64,000 nt of DNA from Triticum aestivum (GCF_018294505.1 NC_057801.1:851691583-851755582), one strand, 5' to 3'; numbered from the stretch's first letter, positions 22,326 to 33,511 are shown. The notes: generated by a model from the letters alone, not told the origin. Numbers and translations: made by a program.

Positions 22326-25300
22326 TTAACCGAAGTTGAACTGGAAGCCCCCGCCGGGGAACCCACCGCCGTGGTGGAACGTGTACTGCTGCCCGCCGCC
22401 TCCGCCGAACGGGTCGAAGCCGCCCCCGCCTCCCCCCATGCCCATCTCCTCCAGGTCCTCCCCCCGGTCGTACCTCACACGCTTGTCCTCGTCGCTAAGC
22501 ACCTGCGCACGCACCACTCACATACAGTTAGAAACAGCATCATATCTACTAAGCTGCGCACCTTGTTCAATCAATCTTGCCGTGTCTATTTATTTTTTGT
22601 TTTTCCCTTTTGCTATTCACCAGTCATCACTCGAAATAGTCGTACCTCGTATGCGGACGCGATCTCTCGGAACATGTTCTCCGCCTCCTCGCGGTTCTCC
22701 ACGTTCTTGTCCGGGTGCCACTGCAGCGCCAGCCTCTTGTACGCGCGCTTGATGTCCGCGGCCGATGCTGTCTTGGAGATGCCCAGGATCTTGTACCAGT
22801 CTTTCCTTTTGCTCAGCTTGAGCTGCCTTTCCGCTTTCATGAGCGCCTCTCGGATTGCCATGTCCTGAGTCAGTGTCAAGAGAAAAATCGCTGTCAGACC
22901 ACAGTTCATTTGTTCACACGAGTCATAAACCAAGCTTGCAAGTAAAACTGTCCGCTGGAGATGCGTCATCCTTAATTTGGAATTTCAAAGATAATAAAGG
23001 GGGCAGGGACAGGAAACAGAGCATCACAGCAGAGTTCCTACTGTGCGTGTAACCTCAGCCAGAGAGTCTCTTCAAACAATTTACATAATCGCTAACTTTT
23101 AACCACAAGTTGCACCCCGTATCATACCAAAGTCTAGCTAATGCAGGATCTATTGCTGTGTGCGTCATCCATCCAAGCAGTTAAAACACATGATTTGTCC
23201 ACTGGGAACTATATTTACTTATGATGAAGGCTACTCATTGAGCATGCATAACAAACCTATTTCGTCAGATGACAATTGTATTCAGCCTAATGGAAATGGG
23301 AGTAACAAGATGCGCGCCAACAGAAGCACATCATCAGAGAGTAAATCAAATATAGCAAGATGCAAGTTTTAGTTAAAATGAAACTCAAATTGGCATGCTC
23401 TGACAGACTCTGGGAGCTTAGGCTTTTTCAGTTGGAACAGAACAAAAAGAAGATATGCTAACAAATGACCTTAGCTATGATATGTTCAGGACAGCAAAGC
23501 AAAATCGCATAAAATTCACCTGTGGGGATTTCTGGGCAGCCTCTTTTAGATCCTCAACCGCACCTTCCCAGTCTTCTGTTAGAAGTTTAGCTTCACCTCT
23601 CTGCAGCAAGTATGAAAAACAGTTCAATTAATAGGTTTACAAAATCTGACATAATGGGTAATTTCATTCTGTTGTATAGTGCATAGTTTCAATTTCCTGA
23701 AGTAATAAAACACCAGTAACGAAATATTGACTACCATATCAGCTGTAATTTACTTGTGCACTCTAGAGATATAATAAGCTAAGCATATGGAAAGTGCAAG
23801 TTATTGCAATTCTATGTACAGTAAACAATTTCCTTGATGCTACAGTCTAATATATGGACAAGCAGCCGCAAAAGGCAAGAGGAGCCAAGATGCATGTATG
23901 ACGGGTATCTGTGCCAGCAGGGAGTTCATAGCATTGGAAACATTGCATACCAAGATCTGAAACATTCTATATTTGCATTCTAAACATGAATGCATGGTTG
24001 TGTGCAAGTCCAGGCAAGCAATGTTACCTGTGACAAAGCTTCAACAAGTTCTTCATCTATGCTGAGCGCTTCCGTACAGGTGTTGATTGCCTCCTTGCCT
24101 CTCCCAAGTTTAACCAGAGTCTTACATAGCCCAAGATGAAGTTGTACGTTGTACAAAGTGTGGTCTGGATCCATTGCTAGTGCTGCCTTGTAGTCCTCAA
24201 CAGCCACGCGAAACTTGCTCTTGGCAGCATTATCTTCAGCCTGCATGCACACCACTTTACTTTCTTAATTACGGTGTCGTAAACTCCTAGTTCAACTGAT
24301 ACAGCGAAATTATCAAATAAAACTCACGCTCTTGGTCTTCTTCAGAAGTTTTTTCAGCCCAAAATATGCTTTCTTCAATTCTGAATGTTCAGGGTCTAGA
24401 CGAAGGCCTTTCTGATAGTGCCTAAACAGAAAGTGTTGTTATTGGTGAAGCGAATACTTAATCTTATCGGCGTTATGTGCCTGTACTTTCAAATGAAAAG
24501 CAGCAGACAATACTTTACCTGTTGGCAACATCATGATCAGCAAGGTAATAGTATGCTCGGCCACGAAGTAACAGCGCATCCAAGTTATCTTCATCTTCCT
24601 TGAGAATAAATCCTGTCTCCGAAATAACGTTCGAATAGTCTTTCAGTGCTAGCAATGCTTTAGCCTTGAGGAGCTTTGCCTGAAAAAACAACCGTTTTCG
24701 TGTTACTGCGGCTTACTGAATGAGACAGGACGGCACATAATATTCGTGGTTGCACATGATTACTAGGTGAAGTATACATACTGCTTAAAGTGTACCTTTA
24801 AGCAACCTGGAGAAAATACGAGCACGATTTTATTGACGTACTCGAGGACTTTTGAGAATTCTCCGGCATCAGACTGGGTATAAGCAGATTCTAATGCGTT
24901 TTGGGCCTGCAGCAGCTGAGCCAGTTCCTTCTCCACTGAAGCAGTCCCGGGCTTGAGCTCCAGGAATTTGTTATAGTCACTCTCAGCTTCCTTGTGTCTA
25001 GAGTTGAGAAGAGCACATTAATTAGGGATGCGAGGAAGAAGGAACAGTGAAACCTCTGTTTTTATTTACTCCGCATATTAGCTTTGACTTGAGTCAAACT
25101 TTATATAAAGTTTGACCAAGTTTGTAGAAAACAAAAACAACAACAACAAAGCCTTTAGTCCCAAACAAGTTGGGGTAGGCTAGAGGTGAAACCCATAAGA
25201 TCTCGCAACCAACTCATGGCTCTGGCACATGGATAGCAAGCTTCCACCGATGTGGCGCGTCGCTGAGAGGGTTACGCCCCAACGAAAATCTTTTGGGTTT

Positions 25301-26465
25301 CATCTCCATAAGAGTGGCTGAGTTTTTACGTTGGCTCGCCAATCCTATCACAACCCTCCTCCTTTACCCCGGCTTGGGACCGGCTTTGTAGAAAACAATA
25401 TGAACATTTAAAATAACAAATCTATTGATGTGTAAATATATGCAATGATGAATCCAATGGTATTGATTTGGTGGTGAATAGGTTAACATATTTTTCTACA
25501 AACTTGTTGAAAGCGTACAAGGTTTGACTCCTGACAAACCTAATATGCGAAGTAAATAAAATAAAAACGAAGGGAGTATATATACAAGTTACAAGTGCAG
25601 ACATGGCAAGCTGAAATTAGAAATAAGAAGTAAAGTATAGGTGTTAATTAGCGGACAAAAAATGATTACCTGCATCTGTGACGAAGCACCGTCGCGCGCT
25701 GCCTGTAAGCTTCAGAATGGTTGGGGTCGAGCTCGAGGACGGCGTTGAGCAGACCGAGCGCCCCGTCGTATTTCCTTAGGCTCATCATCTCGGAGGCGCT
25801 CTTGAAGAGTTTGGAGGGGTCATTGTCTTGGACTTCTGGAAAACAGGGAGGGAAAAGGATACAGATTATGATTCAGTCAGTCTATTCTCTGTATGATTTG
25901 TTTGTGTTTGCGTCGTCGTGCTCTGTTCTGGAGCAAGGGTTTTGTCTTGTAAACAAAAAAAGACGATTATTTGGTTTTGCAGTGATTAGAGTATAGTGTA
26001 CTAGGAGAGGAGAGGAGAGGAGGAAGCAGAGGGCGAGCAGGAGAGTAATTGGTTAGAATCTGAAATGACAAGTGCTCTGCTCCCCCATCCTCTGCTTGTG
26101 CTCCTCCCAAAGGCCAAAGGAGGAGGAGGTGTTGCCAACCAACCCCAATCCCAAGCAAGCAAGATCAAGATCCCATCATCATCATCATCATCATTCTAAA
26201 TTCTAATGCCTTGCATACTATACTATTACTAGGTGGGTATAGGTACATAATCTAACTTAGGTAAGGTATAAGGATCTGCTCACTCAGGTGGTGGGCATCA
26301 TCCTTCCTTCCCTCCACCTGAGTCTACTGCATACGGCGCCGTGCAAATGAGAGGGAATTAATGGATCCAAGGAGAAGAGGGGATTTATAGGTTACCTTGG
26401 GAGGAGGAGCAGACGAGGATGGGTGAGTAGAAGAGGAGCAGCGGCAGCGCCAGCCGCCACGCCAT
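22326..26465 (-). CDS. P58IPK: DNAJC3/P58IPK-type ER-lumen TPR and J-domain co-chaperone, one frameshift in exon 5
   Basis: Nine GT-AG exons: 26396-26465, 25670-25835, 24796-24997, 24519-24679, 24329-24421, 24028-24240, 23520-23600, 22646-22864, 22326-22502. The start [13 protein letters not shown] opens a signal peptide of about 22 residues. TPR repeats follow through exon 7 ([40 protein letters not shown]). The J domain spans exons 8-9 with [10 protein letters not shown] and the HPD triad at about residues 379-381, and a Gly/Phe-rich tail ends FQFNFG. Family role: BiP/HSP70 co-chaperone in ER folding and the unfolded protein response. The intact length would be 460 residues, but exon 5 has an A5 run (about 24346-24350) where the family frame [11 protein letters not shown] needs six A. 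As written this shifts the frame and meets a TGA two codons later. Every other exon is intact, so a sequencing error or a very young null allele is likely. Confidence 0.93.
25053..25576. mobile_element. Long Stowaway/Mariner-type MITE in DNAJC3 intron, interrupted by a retroposon
   Basis: Left arm CTCTGTTTTTATTTACTCCG pairs with right arm CGAAGTAAATAAAATAAAAA...GGGAG. The outer bases are degenerate. Inner arms contain AAAGTTTGACCAAG and CTTGTACGCTTTC. A related copy is at 39530-39786. Confidence 0.7.
25134..25384 (-). mobile_element. Retroposon with (TTG)n tail nested in the MITE
   Basis: Flanked by a perfect 13-bp duplication TTTGTAGAAAACA (25121-25133 and 25385-25397). Read on the minus strand it ends CCAACTTGTTTGGGACTAAA then GGCTTTG(TTG)n, a tail seen on plant TS-type SINEs and RTE LINEs. 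The 5' body could be an RTE-type LINE tail rather than a SINE. Confidence 0.75.
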
Positions 26466-26900
26466 CTCTTCTCCGTCTTTTCTTTCGAGGTCGCCGCCGT
26501 CCGCCTCTTCCTCCTTCCTTCCGTGCTTCCGTCCTTCCGTTCCGTTCCCTAGGCAGGGTAGATCTTAGCCCACCAGTCCCGTCCCGTCCCGTCCCGTCCC
26601 CTCCCGTTGGATTCGATTCGATTCCGTCAAGTCCAATCCAATGGAGGGGGAGGGAGGAAGGAAGGAAGGAAGAAGAAGACGAGACGAAGGAGGGAAGCCG
26701 GTGACGGGGAACACGTAGCCTGGCCAATGGCTCGCCGCCGCGTGGCCTCTCTTTGCTGCCTGCGTGTTACGCCCGGACCTCCCGTAACGCCCCCGGACAC
26801 GGAAACTCAAGCAGTACGCCTCCTACCTAAGCTTTGCGTATGTGGATTCACACTACAACAACTAGAGACGTACCACTACTAACTTTTTTTTTACAGCAAA
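26392..26900 (-). promoter_or_regulatory. Promoter and 5' leader of the DNAJC3-type gene, with an ERSE-like site
   Basis: Contains an imperfect (CCCGT)n tract at about 26578-26605 and, at 26724-26742, CCAAT then nine bases then CCGCG. The plant/animal ER stress response element is CCAAT-N9-CCACG, so this is one mismatch away. It lies about 260 bp upstream of the ATG on the strand opposite to the gene. ER-stress control would fit the product but is inferred. Confidence 0.4.
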
Positions 26901-26934
26901 TAGACCTTAGTTCTTATATGATGGCCATGTCGTT

Positions 26935-27370
26935 TTTTTTTTTGCGAGAAAACTTTCAATCTATTCATCTTCCATCACGGCTGTACAACGAACACTAGAA
27001 ATAATAAAAATTACATCCAGATCCGTAGACCACCTAGCGACGACTACAATCACTGAAACGAGCCGAAGGCGCGCCGCCGTCATCACCCCTCCCTCGTCGG
27101 AGTCGGGCACAACTTGTTGTAGTAGACAGTCGGGAAGTCGTCGTGCTAAGGCCCCGTAGGACCAGCGCACCGGAACAGCAACCGCCGCTGATAAAGAATA
27201 ACGTAGATCGAAAGGATCCAACCTGAAGACACACGAACATAGACGAACCACAACCAGATCCGAGCAAATCCACCGAGGATAGATCCGCCGGAGACACACC
27301 TCCACACGCCCACCAACGATGCTAGACGCACCACCGGAACGGGGACTAGACGCACCGCCGGAGATCCTTT
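26935..27370 (-). mobile_element. Poly(A)-tailed retroposon, minus strand
   Basis: Read leftward it ends GATGAATAGATTGAAAGTTT then TCTCGC(A)n. Shorter related copies in plus orientation lie at about 30374-30575 and 51785-51950. The shared core includes GCTAGGTGGTCTACGGATC. The three copies end at the same tail and differ in 5' truncation, as expected for non-LTR retroposition. Family unnamed. Confidence 0.7.
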
Positions 27371-27379
27371 ATCACCTTA

Positions 27380-29587
27380 CCTTTTCTTATTATGTGCAGA
27401 AGGTCTTACCGCTCTATTGACGCATGCGGAGGAGAATGATAATTTTTCTAGAATAGAAGTGTGTAGAGAGGCCCCCTCTATTACTAACCTTCTCTTTGCT
27501 GATGACTCATTGATCCTCATGAAGGCGAATCTTCGCAACACGGAGACTTTGAAATCTATTCTGGACTTGTACTGTGCTGCCTCGGAACAAATGGTGAGTG
27601 TTGATAAGTCTAGCATATTTTTCAGTCCAAATACGAGAGTGGACACCAGGGAGCAAATTTGCTCAATCTTGAACATCATGATCGAGGCGCTCAAAGACAA
27701 GTATCTGGGTTTGCCAGCAAATGTGGGCGTAGATAGGTCCGATTGTTTTCAGTATTTGATCGATCCCATTGTCATGAAAATTAGCGGGTGGAAGGATAAA
27801 TTACTATCTACAGGAGGAAAGGAAATTCTAAGTCTGTTGTCCAATCCATCCCTACCTATGCGATCTCCATCTTCAAAATTCCTAAAAAAATTGTAAAGGA
27901 ATAACTAACGCGTTGTCGCATTTTTGGTAGGGTGATGACGACAACCATGGGAGGATGCATTGGATGGCTTGGTAGAAAATGTGTGTCCCAAAAAACCAAG
28001 GTGGTATGGGATTTCGTGATATCCATTGTTTTAACCTGGCGTTGCTGGCTAAACATGCTTGGCGTCTTCTTGAGAACCCAGATTCTTTATGTGCCAGGAT
28101 ATTGAGAGCCAAATATTTTGCTGATGGAGATTTATTGAATGCAAAGCTTAAGAAGGGGTCTTCCTTCACATGGCAAAGTATTATGTCGGGAGTTAGTACT
28201 CTGAAGAATGGGTACATTTGGCGAGTTGGAAATGGTCAGTCCATTAATATTTGGGACGATGCTTGGATTCCTAATTGTGCTACCAGGAAAGTCATCACTC
28301 CAAAGAGGGGTCATTTGTTGTCAAAGGTGTCGGATCTTATTGACCCCACATCAAACAACTGGCATGAAGATCTCGTAAATCAAACTTTGTGGCCCATTGA
28401 TGCTCATCGGATCCTCGCGATCCCTCTCCCATAATATGACATGACGGATTTTATTGCTTGGAATTACACTAAGAATGGAATCTTTCTGTTCACTCCGCAT
28501 ATGTCGTTGAGTGGAATCACCAATATGGAAGGAAACTTTGTCGATCCAACAGTTTGGGGCGAACAAATTTAAATCCAATTTGGCGTAAGATCTAGAAATT
28601 ATCTTGTCCGACAAAGGTTAAAAATTTTATTTGGAGGGCGTTGCATGGCACTCTCCCATGCCGCGTTACACTAGCCAACAGACATATGAAAGTTTTGCCA
28701 ATTTGTCCTTCGTGTTTGTCTGGGCAAGAAGATACAAAACATTTGTTGTTCCAGTGCCAGAAAGCTAAGGAGGTGTGGAGAAGACTTGGTTTGGACGGAG
28801 TTATTTCTAGTGCTTGTGAAGTTGATTATGCGGGTGAGGCTGTCCTGGAATTCTTATTACAATTGCCAAACCAAGATTTAGCTATTTTGGGAACCCAAAA
28901 TACGCGTGAGATGATTGCCATCACGACGTGGTATTTATGGTGGGAAAGACGTAAACTTGTGCATAAGGAGAAAAATCAAGATGCTAAGCAGATATCTATG
29001 GGGATTCAAGCTCTTAGGGCCAATTATGTTATTGCTTCCTCTCCTAATGCTTCCATGAAGAGAGCGGGTTGGAGTCGGGCCCCCGTGGGCTTTGCGAAAC
29101 TTAATGTTGATGCTTCGTTTGATCATGACCTTCTTAAGATAACGACCGGAGCGGTTCTCAGGGATGACAAAGGAAATTTTATTGCAGGGGTCTGCTCGAG
29201 AATTGACTGGTGTGCGGACGTTCTCACGGCGGAAGCTCTAGCGCTTAGGTTTGGGCTATCCCTGGCGCAAAGGGCGGGGTGTAATCGACTTGTCATCAAT
29301 TCTGATAACTTGGAGGTCACTGAGACTATGAACAATGGATGACGGTCGGCGGGAGTGGCGGCGGCAATTTTTGATGATTGCTATTCTATTGCTTGTGATT
29401 TTTCTATGTCCAAGTTTGAACATTGTAATGGAGAGGCAAATAAAGTAACTCATGAACTTGCCAGGTTAGCTAGATTTTCTGGTACTGTTGATTGGTTTGA
29501 GGAGCCATTGATTGAAATTGTACCCTTTCTATTAAATGATGTATCCGTTATTTCGATTGAATAAAGTTATGATGTTTTCAAAAAAAG
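27380..29587 (+). pseudogene. 5'-truncated LINE: reverse transcriptase, zf-RVT and RNase H fragments
   Basis: A non-LTR element with several frame breaks. 27417-27896 carries the reverse-transcriptase FADDSLIL active-site block. 27979-28434 carries the linker and zinc-binding zf-RVT region (GGMGFRDIHCFNLALLAKHA). 28641-29342 continues with CPSCLSGQEDTKHLLFQC and an RNase H domain (LNVDASFD, LTAEALALRFGL, INSDN). 29355-29564 holds the C-terminus, followed by ATAAAGTTATGATGTTTTC and an A run at about 29580. The endonuclease and 5' part are missing. Not functional. Confidence 0.88.
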
Positions 29588-29728
29588 ATGCCACCTCAAC
29601 ATGCTAAGATGCATGGAAAAAGATCCACCAAACCATTCAGCCATGCATGTCAAAACCATTACACTACATGTATTTCACAAATAAATAAATAAATAAATAA
29701 ATATAATAAAATATCCTTCATGAAAATA

Positions 29729-29840
29729 CTCCCGTCGTTCGGAAATACTTGTCGGAGAAATGGATAAAAATGGATGTATCCGAACTAAAATATGTCTAGA
29801 TACATCCATATCTCCGACAAGTATTTCCGGACAGGGGGAG
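29729..29840. mobile_element. Stowaway MITE (112 bp)
   Basis: CTCCCGTCGTTCGGAAATAC at the left and GTATTTCCGGACAGGGGGAG at the right, TA on both sides. Same subfamily as 6657-6769. Confidence 0.9.
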
Positions 29841-30373
29841 TATCATCTAGTTCGCTTTATGTCGTCGTTTGTTGTCTTCATGTTGAGATTCACATTGAGG
29901 TGGCAAAATATCGAGATTAAATTAAAAAACTAAGCCAACTCAAAGTATCTATAACCTCTCCCTTATAAACGTTTAGCTTATCAAAATTTTCTTTTTGTTA
30001 AGTTAATCTAGAACTAGGTCTTCTTCTAAAAGCCCCTCAAAATTTGAGGAGTTAGTTCTTAAATACATCTCAACCGGCTCAATTTTGAGGAGTGCCTTAA
30101 ACTTAACTTTTCAAAACGCCGCGACTTCTTCAGCTACACTGACCCTCGGCCCATGTCTCTAACCATTCGTGGTCGCGCCGCCGCCAAGTTTTGCTGCCTC
30201 TCGAGCTCTGGTGGCTGGTGCGACCTCTAGCTGCCGACCCATGAGAAGTTTTCGATGAAACAACCAAAAAGTTTTTTATTTCCCTTTTCTTTATAATAAT
30301 GTGGAAATGTATTTGAAATGGTTTTTGTAAATTAACTCCATATTTCTTTTGAAATTTTATTCTTTTAGATGTA
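29841..30373. other. AT-rich intergenic stretch
   Basis: No gene or complete repeat recognised. A long T- and A-rich zone leads into the poly(A)-tailed retroposon fragment at 30374. Confidence 0.35.
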
Positions 30374-30575
30374 AATTAACTTCCCGACTGTCTACTACAA
30401 CAATGTTTGCCCGACTCTGACGAGGGAGGGGCGATGACGGCGACGCGCCTTCAGCTTGCTCCAGTGCTTGTAACCGTCGCTAGGTGGTCTACGGACCTGG
30501 ATGTAAATTTTACTTCTAGTGTTTTTGGTACTACCTTGACGGTTGATGAATAGATAGAAAGTTTTCTGAAAAAAA
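30374..30575 (+). mobile_element. 5'-truncated poly(A)-tailed retroposon fragment
   Basis: Plus-strand copy of the family at 26935-27370, starting CTTCCCGACTGTCTACTACAA and ending with GATGAATAGATAGAAAGTTT and an A run. It ends about 80 bp upstream of the dioxygenase TATA box, so it may contribute to that promoter region. Confidence 0.75.
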
Positions 30576-30654
30576 AAAGGAGTGAGGCACACTAGGCGAC
30601 AAAAGAAGCTAAAAACAAAGAGCAAGGTTTGCTCTGCTCATCATCAGTTGGCCA

Positions 30655-30661
30655 CTATAAA
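30655..30661 (+). promoter_or_regulatory. TATA box of the dioxygenase gene
   Basis: CTATAAAC about 110 bp upstream of the ATG at 30767. Confidence 0.6.
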
Positions 30662-30766
30662 CAAAAAGTAAAGCTTGTCCCTTTCGCTGCTCTGCTTTGC
30701 TCCGTCCGTCCGTCTAGATCCATCAAACTGGACCGCCTCCTCTTGATCCAGCAGAGCAGGGGATCC

Positions 30767-31750
30767 ATGGAGCAGCTGGCAGACGGGTGCGAGCTGGAGG
30801 AGCTGGAGCTTCCCACTGTAGACCTCGAGGCGGAGGAGTCGAGGCTGACGGAGCAGCTGGCGGCGGCGTGCCGGGACCCGGGCGTGTTCCGGCTGGTCAA
30901 CCACGGCGTCCCCTGCGAGCTCACAGCCCGCCTGTTCGGGCTGGCGCGCGGGCTGCTGGAGCTGGACGCGGCCAACAAGTCCCGGCTGCCCGGCTACTTC
31001 TGCGGCACGCCGGCGCTGGCGGCGCTCCCCGTCAAGGAGATCAACTGGCTCGAGGGTCTGCACGTGGAGGCGACCGCCGCCCACGGCGACCGTTCTCATT
31101 CTTCTCCAGATGGTGCTGACGGTGAAGCAGACGGCACTGCGTTCTCGAAGTTCAGGGAGGCGGTGAGCGGGGAGTACGTGGCGCACATGGCGCGCATCGC
31201 CCGGAAGCTGTTCGACGCCCTGGCGGCCGGCGAGCTGGGGCTCGACTCAGAGCAGCGGGCGTCGTACTTGACGGAGCGCGGCAGCATCTTCCGTGCGTAC
31301 CGGTACCCGGCGTCAGGCGCGGGGCGGCGGCAGCTGGGGATGGAGGCGCACACGGACAGTTCGGTGCTGTCCATCCTGAACCAGGACATGGTGGGCGGTC
31401 TGCAGGTGTTCTATGGTGGTAGGTGGCTTGCGGTGCGTCCGGTGGAGGGCGCGGTGGTGGTGAACGTGGGGGACATGCTGCAGGCGATGAGCGGCGACGC
31501 GTACCGGAGCCCGGAGCACCGGGTGGTGGCGCCGGGCTGGACGGAGGCGGACAGGATGTCGCTGTGCTACTTCGCGTTCCCGGAGGAGGACGCCGTGATC
31601 GTCGGCCCGGCGTCAGCTTGTCGTCCGGAGGAGTTGTACCGGGCGTTCAGCTACGGCGAGTTCCGGGAGCAGGTGCAGGCGGACGTGAAGGCCACCGGGT
31701 CCAAGGTCGGCCTCGCCCGCTTCCGCCTGGCCGCCGTCACCCAATCATAG
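30767..31750 (+). CDS. 2-oxoglutarate/Fe(II)-dependent dioxygenase, gibberellin 2-oxidase-like
   Basis: Intronless, 327 residues. The start is the first ATG after the TATA box, in a GGATCCATGGAG context. A DIOX_N-like N-terminus (LPTVDLEAEESRLTEQLAAA, FRLVNHGVP) precedes the double-stranded beta-helix core. Iron ligands are H195 and D197 in AHTDSSVLSIL and H251 in SPEHRVV. The 2-oxoglutarate-binding pair is R263-x-S265 (RMSLCYF). The enzyme would hydroxylate or oxidise a small metabolite in the cytosol with O2 and 2-oxoglutarate. Resemblance to gibberellin 2-beta-dioxygenases is general (QDMVGGLQV, GRWLAVRPVEGAVVVNVGD); the substrate cannot be read from sequence. The segment at residues 105-125 is a low-complexity insertion in the substrate-lid region. 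Class C plant dioxygenases of other pathways are an alternative. Confidence 0.88.
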   Translation: MEQLADGCELEELELPTVDLEAEESRLTEQLAAACRDPGVFRLVNHGVPCELTARLFGLARGLLELDAANKSRLPGYFCGTPALAALPVKEINWLEGLHVEATAAHGDRSHSSPDGADGEADGTAFSKFREAVSGEYVAHMARIARKLFDALAAGELGLDSEQRASYLTERGSIFRAYRYPASGAGRRQLGMEAHTDSSVLSILNQDMVGGLQVFYGGRWLAVRPVEGAVVVNVGDMLQAMSGDAYRSPEHRVVAPGWTEADRMSLCYFAFPEEDAVIVGPASACRPEELYRAFSYGEFREQVQADVKATGSKVGLARFRLAAVTQS

Positions 31751-32019
31751 TCATAGTCATATTCATATTCATTGGACGGACGGCGCCTTGGAAGAAGCCT
31801 CATCGTGATCGATCCATGGATGGATGCGGACGGAGCAGACTAGAGCGTCTCATGTTTTTTTTTGAGGGAAACCTTCTTCTTCTCATTTTGTACTATATGT
31901 TTGTAGCGGGCCGAGAAAGCTTTTACTACTAATTAGTGGGCTGGGCCACCCACGCACGATGCTCTTTGTTTGGATCCAGATCAGAGTTCCGTCCGTCCGT
32001 ACGCACGAGTCGGCCGAGT

Positions 32020-32371
32020 TGGCGCACGATCGGATCCACGGCGAGCGGAGCGGAGCGGAGAGGAACGATGGCCGGCGGCGGCGGCAGCAGTGAGGAGAGG
32101 CCGGTGGTCGGCCATCTTCCTCCTGGGTCTGGTGACGCTGGCGATGGTGGCCTTGACCATCCGCCTGCCGGGCCCTCAGGATCCGGTGTTGGACTTTTTT
32201 TTTTTATCGTATCCGGTGTTGGAGTTGGCCATGAGGATCCAGTGCATCGCCGCAGCCTGCAGCTTCTTCATGCTCATTGGCCGCGCTACTCGTCACGGAG
32301 CGACCACCTTAATTCCCCTCCAAGTCCACGGACCCACCTTTCGCAGGCTTCTTCTTCTTCTTCTTCTTTGA
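32020..32371 (+). pseudogene. Small two-helix membrane peptide unit 1 (ATG and helices in different frames)
   Basis: First of three homologous units. A leader GGCGAGCGGAGCGGAGCGGA precedes ATG 32068 (MAGGGGSSEERP). The hydrophobic helices lie one frame away (SAIFLLGLVTLAMVALTI and IQCIAAACSFFMLIG). A run of T and a short duplicated segment TATCCGGTGTTGGA interrupt the middle. The unit ends in a TTC microsatellite at about 32348-32369. Probably decayed. No family recognised. Confidence 0.5.
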
Positions 32372-32747
32372 TTCATTTTCTTTCTTTTATTTATTTATAG
32401 ATTGATTCTAGGGACCGACTAGCATCCCTTTTCGTGGTGAACTGGCCGTCCCCAAGTTGGATCGTGTCCAATATGATTCTAGGGAAGATAATACATATTT
32501 AAATGTATGTTCTCATGTTTTTATATATATATATATTTAAATGGCGTGCAAATCACGTACAATTTACTAGTAGTATAAAGAAATTGAATGAGATAGCTTT
32601 GAGAAATTGTCGATCCGGTCTATATCGGGTGACTCAATCCTAATTAAAGACCTTAATTGAATGTGAGCTCTTTAAAACTAGAAAGCTTAGTGTTATACAC
32701 TCGTGACGGCACGATCTGATCAGATCCACAGCGAGCGGAGCGGACCG

Positions 32748-33119
32748 ATGGCCAGCGGCGGTGGCAGCAGTCAGGAGAGCGGCGGCGGGCTTATGGAGCC
32801 AGACCACGACTGCAGACCGTGCAAGGTGATCCTTGCGGCCGTGACCATCTGGCTGCCGGGCCCTCACGCACCGCCACTGCCACGACCCATGCTGCTCTTG
32901 TTCGCCAGGATCCTCTGCGTCGTCGTCGCCCCCTGCGCCCTCTTCATCATCCTCGCCACACTCATCATCACGGAGCGACCACCTTCCCCTCCACGAACAG
33001 ACGGACGGGCCAAAGTCGTCGTCGTCGTGGTGGATCCAGAGCCAGAGCCAGAGCGAGCGATGGCCGGCGGCAAAATCGACTGCGGCCGTGCATGGCGATC
33101 GTCTTCCTGGGTCTGGTGA
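32748..33119 (+). CDS. Small predicted membrane protein, unit 2 of a tandem set
   Basis: 123 residues from ATG 32748, the only unit in which the Gly/Ser start (MASGGGSSQESGGG) and the helices share a frame. Helix 1 is VILAAVTIWL and helix 2 is LFARILCVVVAPCALFIILA, followed by a polar tail with a valine run and Pro-Glu repeats. The last 25 residues run into the leader of unit 3, so the natural stop may have been lost. Homologous units lie on both sides. Function unknown; expression is not shown by the sequence. Confidence 0.45.
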   Translation: MASGGGSSQESGGGLMEPDHDCRPCKVILAAVTIWLPGPHAPPLPRPMLLLFARILCVVVAPCALFIILATLIITERPPSPPRTDGRAKVVVVVVDPEPEPERAMAGGKIDCGRAWRSSSWVW

Positions 33120-33367
33120 CGCTGTCGATCGTGGCCTTGTCCATCTCCCTGACAAGACAGATGTTGCTCTTGTCCAGAAGGATCCTGTGCGTCGGCGCCG
33201 CATGCAGCGTCTTGACGCTCGTGCTCGCACTAGTCGTCACAGACAGACCTTTACCATGCCTCTTCTTCTTCTTCTTCTTCTTCTTCTTTGATTTGATGAT
33301 GACATATTTTGTTCTTCTTTCATTCCTACTATCCAAAATAACTATTTCTAAATTTCCGGCTAGCTAA
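33091..33367 (+). CDS. Small predicted membrane protein, unit 3 of a tandem set
   Basis: 92 residues from ATG 33091. Helix 1 is AIVFLGLVTLSIVALSI and helix 2 ILCVGAACSVLTLVLALVV, then DRPLPC and a phenylalanine run encoded by a TTC microsatellite. An upstream ATG at 33061 (MAGGKIDCG, the ancestral start) is out of frame with the helices. The match to unit 1 is closest around FLGLVTL. Function unknown. Confidence 0.45.
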
Positions 33368-33511
33368 AAATCATCCCAGCCTAATTTTGAAATCATCAAT
33401 GTAAATTAAAATTAATAACCATCATTTCAGTATATATAAGTCGAGGGAGTTTTATGTGGTATTTTTACAAAGCACAACAAGTCAATAACTGGAAAACACA
33501 ATCATCCATTA

